Under the pieces are notes generated by a model, which was not told where the DNA came from, searched no databases, and worked only from the letters and a program-made list of their open reading frames with translations. 64,000 nucleotides of DNA, taken from positions 1 to 64,000 of the forward strand of contig CAZNCQ010000003.1 in the NCBI GenBank assembly GCA_964571275.1, in the 5' to 3' direction. Both the position numbers and the translations under genes were made by a program. Positions 59,141 to 64,000 of the stretch are shown here, in pieces (the stretch's first letter is position 1; every line of letters begins with the position of its first letter). This DNA is from DASRQZ01 sp964571275 (GTDB taxonomy: Bacteria > Myxococcota_A > Polyangia > Fen-1088).

Positions 59141-59800
59141 GTGGCGAGCTCGAGCACGATCCTGATCTTGTCGGCGTGGGAGCCGGAGCTCGCGCCGTTG
59201 CGCGGATTGCTCGCGCGCCCGGCGGCGAGAGCGCTGGCCCGCAGGGTCCGCTGCCGCGCGGTCGGCGTCGGCGCGATCGACGCGGGCATCGGGGCGGCGC
59301 ACGCCATCGCGGAGATCTTCCCGGCACGGATCATCTTCGTCGGAACCGCTGGCAGCTACGCAGTGACAGGGGGCACGCTGGCAATCGGGGCCGTCGCGCT
59401 CCCCGAAGAGATGGTGCTGTGCTCGACGGCGACGTTGCGGGGTGACGGCTACCTGCCGGCGCCGATGGTGCTACGGACGGCGGCGGCCCCGGCCCTGCTG
59501 GCGGATCTGCGGCGCGCGGCGCCGGAGGCAGCTTCGCGCGGCGCGGTCGCCACTCCGCTCGCCATTACCCGAACGCTGACGCTGGCGCGCCGGATCGCGC
59601 GCAGCACGGGCGCCGTCGTTGAAAACCTGGAGGCGTTCGCGGTCGCGCGCGCCGCCTCGCGCGCCGAGGTGCCCATGGCGGCGGTGCTCGGCATCGCGAA
59701 CCGCGTGGGCCCGCGCGCGCACGCGGAGTGGCGGCGCCACCATCAGGCGGCGTCGAAGGCCGCGTGCGACGTCGTCTGGACCTGCCTGCGCGACACCTAG
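59141..59800 (+). CDS. Nucleoside phosphorylase-family protein, MqnB (futalosine hydrolase)-like
   Basis: 219 residues from GTG 59141. Family signatures: VGVGAIDAGIGAAHAIAEI, FVGTAGSYAV, VENLEAFAVARAASRAEVP (the Glu-bearing ribose/base motif) and GIANRVGPRAHAEWRRH. The last motif is like futalosine hydrolases (MqnB), which cleave futalosine in the alternative menaquinone route, but the other members of that pathway are not in this window. MTA/SAH-type nucleosidase activity is the alternative. Stands alone between htpX and clpP, the latter converging with 26 bp between stops. Confidence 0.75.
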   Translation: MASSSTILILSAWEPELAPLRGLLARPAARALARRVRCRAVGVGAIDAGIGAAHAIAEIFPARIIFVGTAGSYAVTGGTLAIGAVALPEEMVLCSTATLRGDGYLPAPMVLRTAAAPALLADLRRAAPEAASRGAVATPLAITRTLTLARRIARSTGAVVENLEAFAVARAASRAEVPMAAVLGIANRVGPRAHAEWRRHHQAASKAACDVVWTCLRDT

Positions 59801-59826
59801 CGCACCGCACCAGCGCGTGCTCGGGC

Positions 59827-60453
59827 CTAGCGCGGGCGGTTTTCGTTGGTCAGGACTTGATCGATGAGGCCGTACATCTTGGCCTCGTCCGCCGACATGA
59901 AATTGTCGCGCTCGGTGTCGCGCTGGATCTTCTCCACGGGCTGGCCGGTGTGCTTCGCGTAGAGCGCGTTCAGTGTCTCGCGCGCGTGCAGCACCTCCTT
60001 CGCGTGGATCGCGATGTCGGTCGCTTGCCCGCGGAATCCACTGGCGAGCGGCTGGTGGATCATCACACGGGCGTTGGGCAGCGCGCTGCGCTTGCCGGCG
60101 GCGCCCGCGGCCAGCAGAAAGCTGCCCATCGACGCCGCCTGCCCCACACAGAACGTCGCGACCGGGCAGCGCAGCGCCTGCATGGTGTCGTAGATCGCCA
60201 GCCCCGCAGAGACATCGCCGCCCGGCGAGTTGATGTACATCATCACGTCCTTGTCGGGGTCCTCGGATTCGAGGAACAGCAACTGCGCGACGACGACATT
60301 GGCTACATCGGTGTCGATCTCCGCGCCGAGGAAGATGATGCGGTCATTGAGCAGACGCGAGAACAGGTCCCACCCGCGCTCGCCCCGATGCGTCTGCTCG
60401 ACCACGGTAGGGACGAGGAGACGGATATCGGAGGGATATCCCGAGCGGCTCAT
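59827..60453 (-). CDS. clpP: ATP-dependent Clp protease proteolytic subunit ClpP
   Basis: 208 residues. Catalytic triad visible: Ser108 (GQAASMG), His133 (MIHQPL) and Asp183 (TERDNFMS), all in the usual spacing. Forms a double-heptamer barrel that degrades substrates brought by ClpX or ClpA; neither ATPase gene is in the window. Its ATG overlaps the stop of the RHH/HTH gene by ATGA, an unusual partner for clpP (normally tig or clpX). A GGGATATCCC palindrome lies within its first codons. Confidence 0.96.
   Translation of the reverse strand: MSRSGYPSDIRLLVPTVVEQTHRGERGWDLFSRLLNDRIIFLGAEIDTDVANVVVAQLLFLESEDPDKDVMMYINSPGGDVSAGLAIYDTMQALRCPVATFCVGQAASMGSFLLAAGAAGKRSALPNARVMIHQPLASGFRGQATDIAIHAKEVLHARETLNALYAKHTGQPVEKIQRDTERDNFMSADEAKMYGLIDQVLTNENRPR
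60433..60442. promoter_or_regulatory. GGGATATCCC palindrome at the start of clpP
   Basis: A perfect 10-bp palindrome within codons 4-7 of clpP. Its right half and flank, GATATCCCGA, recurs at 60884-60893 in front of the RHH/HTH gene. It may be a secondary binding site of that regulator; it could also be coincidence within coding sequence. Confidence 0.35.
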
Positions 60454-60875
60454 GGCTTCTCCGGCGTCGAGAGCCAGGCCACCAGCGCCGCGCGCGAGAA
60501 CCGCCAGACCGAGCCGAGCTTGCGCCCCGGCAGCTTGCCGGTCTCGGCCATCTCGACGACGACCGCCTGATCGACCTGCAGGAACTGGCCGGCCTGGTCA
60601 GCGTTCATGACCTCGGGAGGGTCGAAGGGCTGGAACGAATACGAGCCCAGCGTCGGACCGGCGTCACCGACGTCCACGGTCACCTTGTGGGTCGACAGCG
60701 AGCCGAGCGCGGTCAGCCCGCGCGGGCTGTCGGGATCGACGTACTTCGTGACCAGACCGGCCACCAGGTCCTTCTTGCGCATCCCCAGGGCTTCCGCGGC
60801 CCGGTCGAGCTTGTCGACGGCATTCGAGGGCAAACGCACGAACAGCGCACCTTCACTCGGCGTCTTCTTCGGCAT
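60450..60875 (-). CDS. Ribbon-helix-helix plus excisionase-type HTH DNA-binding protein
   Basis: 141 residues from ATG 60875 (a TTG two codons earlier is possible). The N-terminal 45 residues (FVRLPSNAVDKLDRAAEALG, MRKKDLVAGLVTKYVD) look like a ribbon-helix-helix strand and helix pair. The C-terminal 55 residues (MNADQAGQFLQVDQAVVVEM, GKLPGRKLGSVWRFSRAALV) match the excisionase/MerR-like HTH_17 family. A linker with beta-like TVDVGDAGPTLGS joins them. Likely a transcription regulator or phage-like DNA-binding factor, coupled to clpP by ATGA overlap. Three phased ATATCC repeats at its start are good candidates for autoregulation. Confidence 0.75.
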   Translation of the reverse strand: MPKKTPSEGALFVRLPSNAVDKLDRAAEALGMRKKDLVAGLVTKYVDPDSPRGLTALGSLSTHKVTVDVGDAGPTLGSYSFQPFDPPEVMNADQAGQFLQVDQAVVVEMAETGKLPGRKLGSVWRFSRAALVAWLSTPEKP

Positions 60876-60900
60876 ATCCAAAAGATATCCCGAAATATCC
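60874..60900. promoter_or_regulatory. Three phased ATATCC repeats at the RHH/HTH gene start
   Basis: ATATCC at 60874, 60885 and 60895, spaced 11 and 10 bp, so all on one face of the DNA helix. The first overlaps the ATG of the gene. Such phased short direct repeats are the kind of site bound by ribbon-helix-helix dimers. Confidence 0.5.
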
Positions 60901-60907
60901 CCCGGTC

Positions 60908-60973
60908 AAGCGATGTCGCAAGCGATGTCGCAAGCGATGTCGCAAGCGATGTCGCAAGCGATGTCGCAAGCGA
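60908..60973. repeat. 12-bp tandem repeat interrupted by an assembly gap
   Basis: Five complete and one partial copy of AAGCGATGTCGC, perfectly identical, running up to the gap at 60974; TGTCGAA right after the gap (61074) fits the unit's continuation. Each unit has the inverted pair GCGA-TG-TCGC. The array is longer than shown and non-coding in both neighbouring genes. Confidence 0.9.
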
Positions 60974-61073
60974 NNNNNNNNNNNNNNNNNNNNNNNNNNN
61001 NNNNNNNNNNNNNNNNNNNNNNNNNNNNNNNNNNNNNNNNNNNNNNNNNNNNNNNNNNNNNNNNNNNNNNNNN
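60974..61073. other. Assembly gap (100 N)
   Basis: Exactly 100 N. It is flanked on both sides by the 12-bp repeat, so the missing DNA is probably more repeat copies, and the real length is unknown. Confidence 0.99.
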
Positions 61074-61098
61074 TGTCGAACGTAGGCGGCTCGCGAGG

Positions 61099-61860
61099 CT
61101 ATGCCGCGTTCGCGGAGCCGGCGAGCTGCGCGCGCAGCTCCTCGAGATCGCGCAACGCCTTGCGCTCGGCCTGATCGACCCAGGTGGTCGGTGGCAGCTC
61201 CGCGGAGCGGGCCAGCTTGGCCAGCGCGCGCAGATCGCCCTCGAGCCGCGCGATCGTCGTCTGGACGGCCTGCACGGCGGCCGCGTCTGCCACAGGGCCG
61301 GGCAACGAGACCGGCGTCGCCGCGACGGTAGCTTCGATCGGCGCCGCGACCGGCGCAGGCGTCTCGCTCACCGCCTCCACGACCGGTACGTGCACCGACT
61401 CCGCCATCAGCCCCTCGCGCTGCGCCTTGCGCAACGCCAGGCTGTCGAGCGCCAGCGCGCACTGCCGCGCCAGCGCGATGCTGAGCGCGCGCTCACCCGG
61501 CCCCACGGTGCGGCTGGGCTTCATCGCGATCTCGACCGCGCCGAAGCGACGGCCAGCGATCGCCAGCGGAATCAGCGCGCGCGCCGGCACGCCGTCGTTC
61601 TCGTCGGTGAACAGCGGCGTGGTCACGGCGTCGTCGTCGGCGCGAAAGACGACCTGGTCGGCGGGCAGCAGCTTCATCGTCTCGCTGACGACATGCTCGA
61701 TGATCGTCCCGCGGTCCTCGAGCACGGCCAGCTGATCGGCGAGCGCATCGAGCCGTCCCAGCCACTCGCCATCGGCGAGCGCCGGCGCGGAGGCAGCCGC
61801 GCCGCGCGGCTTGCGACGACGTTCTCCCCCCGAGACACCCGTGGACTTCGTTGCTGCCAT
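61099..61860 (-). CDS. GAF-like domain protein with helical tail
   Basis: 253 residues. Lys/Arg-rich N-terminus (about 1-25), then a diverged GAF-type sensor region (about 30-150: LADQLAVLEDRGTIIEHVVS, LPADQVVFRADDD, ALIPLAIAGRRFGAVEIAM, ALSIALARQCALALDSL), an Ala/Pro linker (about 155-195) and a C-terminal helix (LEGDLRALAKLARSAELPP, QAERKALRDLEELRAQL). No catalytic output domain, so it would work as a sensor or scaffold. It lies beyond the repeat-gap region and is divergent from hemE; no partner is obvious. Confidence 0.65.
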   Translation of the reverse strand: MAATKSTGVSGGERRRKPRGAAASAPALADGEWLGRLDALADQLAVLEDRGTIIEHVVSETMKLLPADQVVFRADDDAVTTPLFTDENDGVPARALIPLAIAGRRFGAVEIAMKPSRTVGPGERALSIALARQCALALDSLALRKAQREGLMAESVHVPVVEAVSETPAPVAAPIEATVAATPVSLPGPVADAAAVQAVQTTIARLEGDLRALAKLARSAELPPTTWVDQAERKALRDLEELRAQLAGSANAA

Positions 61861-62000
61861 TCTGATGAAGCTCCGTGCCGCTGCCTTGCGGACGCGACGA
61901 GCCTTATAGATTAACCGCGGTCAGGAGGGAAGCTAGTGCGAGCCCGTGACCCCCGGCGCTAAATCCGCGTCCGCTTGGTTTCGGGTAAAGTACGCCCCAC

Positions 62001-63047
62001 GTGAAGAACCAAGACCAGCCCCCGTCACCGTCGTCGGGATCCCTGTACTTGCGCGCATGCCGCGGCGAGGCGACGCCACGGCCACCGCTGTGGATGATGC
62101 GCCAGGCGGGGCGCTACCTGCCCGAGTACCGCAAGGTGCGGCAGAGCGTGTCGTTCCTCGACCTGTGCAAGACGCCCCGCCTGGCCGCCGAGGTGACGCT
62201 GCAACCGATCCATCGCTTCGGCTTCGATGCGGCGATCTTGTTTTCTGATCTGCTCGTGCCGCTGGAAGCCATGGGGCTCGAAGTGCAGTTCACCGAGCAG
62301 GGCCCACGGTTACCGTTCCCGGTGCGCACGCCCGCTGACCTCGAGCGCGTCACGCGCTTCGATCCGACGAAGCAGACCGACTTCGTGCTCGAGACGATCC
62401 GCCTGGTGCGCGAGCAGCTGGACGCGGACACGCCGCTCATCGGCTTCGCCGGTGCGCCCTTCACCGTCGCGACCTACGCCATCGAGGGCAAGACCGGCAA
62501 GAACTTCAGCGAGACCAAGAAGCTCTTCTACCGCGAGCCGGAAGCGGCGCGGCGCCTCTTGGCGTTGCTGGCCGAGACGACGCGCGACTACCTGCTGGCG
62601 CAGGTCGCCGCCGGGGCGCAGGCGATCCAGATCTTCGACTCGTGGGTCGGCGTGGTCTCGCCCGACGACTGGGACAGCTACGTGCTCGAGCCGACCCGGG
62701 CGCTGGTCGCGGCGGTCCGCGCCAGCGGCGTCCCCGTGATCTACTTCGGCAACGGCGCGACGACGATCCTGGATCGCATCGCCGCCGTGGGCGCCGACGT
62801 GTACGGCATCGACTGGCGCCTGCCGCTCGACGAGGCGCGCGCGCGGCTCGGTGGCGCGGCGGCGGTGCAGGGCAACCTCGATCCGGTGGTGCTGCTCGGA
62901 CCGATCGCCGAGATCGAGCGCCGCGCAGCCGACGTCGTCCGTCGCGGCGGCGGGCGCGGGCACATTTTCAACCTGGGCCACGGCATCCTGCCCGAGACGC
63001 CTATCGAAGGTGTCGAGGCGCTGGTGCGGACGGTGCGGGGAGCGTAG
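62001..63047 (+). CDS. hemE: Uroporphyrinogen decarboxylase
   Basis: 348 residues from GTG 62001. Decarboxylates the four acetate side chains of uroporphyrinogen III to give coproporphyrinogen III in haem synthesis. Signature PPLWMMRQAGRYLPEYRKVR near residue 30, and IGFAGAPFTVATYAIEG, IQIFDSWVGVVSPDDW and FNLGHGILPETP are all conserved. Normal length for the family. The hemH start lies eight bases after the stop, so the pair is an operon. The 140-bp gap before it lies between divergent genes and must hold both promoters; none could be set by eye. Confidence 0.97.
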   Translation: MKNQDQPPSPSSGSLYLRACRGEATPRPPLWMMRQAGRYLPEYRKVRQSVSFLDLCKTPRLAAEVTLQPIHRFGFDAAILFSDLLVPLEAMGLEVQFTEQGPRLPFPVRTPADLERVTRFDPTKQTDFVLETIRLVREQLDADTPLIGFAGAPFTVATYAIEGKTGKNFSETKKLFYREPEAARRLLALLAETTRDYLLAQVAAGAQAIQIFDSWVGVVSPDDWDSYVLEPTRALVAAVRASGVPVIYFGNGATTILDRIAAVGADVYGIDWRLPLDEARARLGGAAAVQGNLDPVVLLGPIAEIERRAADVVRRGGGRGHIFNLGHGILPETPIEGVEALVRTVRGA

Positions 63048-63055
63048 GTCGCAGC

Positions 63056-64000
63056 GTGGCCAAGCCGGCCGACACGCTGGCGATCGTCGCGCTCAACCTG
63101 GGCGGCCCGGACTCGCCCGACGCCGTCGAGCCGTTCCTGCGCAACCTGTTCGCCGATCCGGACGTGATCCAGCTCGGGCCGTTGCTGCGCCCGCTGCAGC
63201 CGCTGATCGCGCGCGTCATCGCGCGCCGGCGCGCGCCGGTGTCGCGCGCGGCCTATCAGCAGATCGGGGGTCGCTCGCCGATCCTCGCCGAGTCGACCGA
63301 CCAGGCGAAGGCGATCGCCGCCGAGCTGGTTGGACGCGGGCACGCCGCCCTGCCCTTCGTGGCCATGGCGTGCTGGAAGCCGTTTTCGGCCGACGCGGTG
63401 GCGGCGATCCGCGCCGCCGGCATCCACCACGCCGTCGCCGTGCCGCTCTACCCGCACTACTCCATCACGACGACCGGTTCGTCGTTCAAGGCGCTCGCGC
63501 GCGCGGTCGACGGCACCAGCGTGGAGGTCGCGCACGTCGAGCACTATCCCGATGCCGCCGGTTACATCGAGGCGCTGTGCGACCGCGTGGCCGAGGCCAT
63601 TGCGACGCTGCCCGCGGAGCATCGCGCGACCGCGCCGATCGTCTTCTCCGCGCACGGGCTGCCCGAGTCGTACATCCGCAGGGGCGACCCCTATCTCGAC
63701 GAGATCCGCACCACCGTGGGCGCGGCCACGCGCCGAGTGGGCATCGGGGGACGCGAGCAGCTGGCCTTTCAGAGTCGGCTGGGGCGACAAAAGTGGCTCG
63801 GCCCGTCCACCGAGGAGGTGCTGCGGGAGCTCGCCGCCGCCGGCCACCGCGCGCTCGTCATCTGTCCTGTCGCCTTCACCGGCGAGCACATAGAGACGCT
63901 GCAGGAGATCGACATTCTTTATCGAGAACAGGCGCAAAAGCAGGGCATCACGCACTTCGCACGCGCGCGCACCGTCGGGACCCACCCGGCGTTCATCGGC
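63056..64000 (+). CDS. hemH: Ferrochelatase, C-terminal end outside window
   Basis: Starts GTG 63056; about 315 codons are in view, and the gene runs off the edge of the window near its end. Inserts ferrous iron in a porphyrin to make haem (or coprohaem). Features: VALNLGGPDSPDAVEPFLRN at the N-terminus, GGRSPILAESTDQAKAIA, AVPLYPHYSITTTGSS, the metal-handling His in SAHGLPESYIRRGDPY and Glu in AFTGEHIETLQEIDILY. Eight bases after hemE. Whether substrate is protoporphyrin or coproporphyrin cannot be told from this. Confidence 0.95.
   Translation, partial: MAKPADTLAIVALNLGGPDSPDAVEPFLRNLFADPDVIQLGPLLRPLQPLIARVIARRRAPVSRAAYQQIGGRSPILAESTDQAKAIAAELVGRGHAALPFVAMACWKPFSADAVAAIRAAGIHHAVAVPLYPHYSITTTGSSFKALARAVDGTSVEVAHVEHYPDAAGYIEALCDRVAEAIATLPAEHRATAPIVFSAHGLPESYIRRGDPYLDEIRTTVGAATRRVGIGGREQLAFQSRLGRQKWLGPSTEEVLRELAAAGHRALVICPVAFTGEHIETLQEIDILYREQAQKQGITHFARARTVGTHPAFIG

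Noticed and set aside
60908..60973. CRISPR array
   Set aside because: Units are contiguous 12-mers without spacers, and no cas genes are near.

Overview
The window is GC-rich DNA that looks like a chromosome fragment from a Myxococcota-like (deltaproteobacterial) bacterium. The sequence basis is three large Ser/Thr kinases with appended NTPase, PEGA or coiled-coil parts, two very large secreted Cys-rich repeat proteins, lipoproteins rich in NGLSG repeats, and sigma-54 activators embedded in a flagellar operon. Two runs of exactly 100 N (41242-41341 and 60974-61073) are scaffold gaps, and both fall inside tandem repeats. The lineage is an inference from gene content.

Layout. (1) 1-2050: two paralogous minus-strand lipoprotein genes (the first cut by the window edge), each preceded by a GEMM-I type cyclic-di-GMP riboswitch. 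(2) 2.2-20.3 kb: three Ser/Thr kinase genes, with a stand-alone cyclic-nucleotide-binding protein, an outer-membrane protein, a beta-propeller lipoprotein, a Cys-rich lipoprotein, a TPR/PEGA protein and a PilZ protein between them. (3) 20.3-28.1 kb: a TMEM175-like channel and SUKH protein pair, glycogen phosphorylase, and a transglutaminase-DUF2126 protein. (4) 28.2-33.0 kb: a second giant Cys-rich lipoprotein, a DUF2845 protein and a short-chain dehydrogenase. (5) 33.1-53.6 kb: a flagellar basal-body/hook/motor cluster on the minus strand. It starts at a good sigma-54 promoter near 50.7 kb and runs: orphan gene, sigma-54 activator, flgB, flgC, fliE, fliF, fliG, fliH, fliI, MotE-like gene, fliK, flgD, flgE, then flbD, motA, motB. 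A second sigma-54 activator lies upstream, and a divergent MinD/FlhG-like ATPase fused to PilZ faces away. (6) 53.7-58.0 kb: a hydrolase and a three-gene minus-strand operon (lipoprotein, outer-membrane beta-barrel, type-1 copper protein). (7) 58.1-64 kb: HtpX-like protease, a nucleoside phosphorylase-family enzyme, clpP overlapping a ribbon-helix-helix/HTH regulator, a GAF-like protein, and a hemE-hemH haem operon running off the window.

A recurring theme is cyclic di-GMP: two riboswitches, one PilZ protein and one PilZ domain fused to a flagellar-type ATPase lie within about 53 kb, next to a complete flagellar structural cluster. Many flagellar genes overlap by ATGA, implying tight translational coupling. 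The most unusual elements are the riboswitch-controlled NGLSG lipoproteins, the ATPase-PilZ fusion with an altered P-loop, the orphan first gene of the flagellar operon behind the sigma-54 promoter, and the RHH/HTH-clpP pair with helically phased ATATCC repeats.
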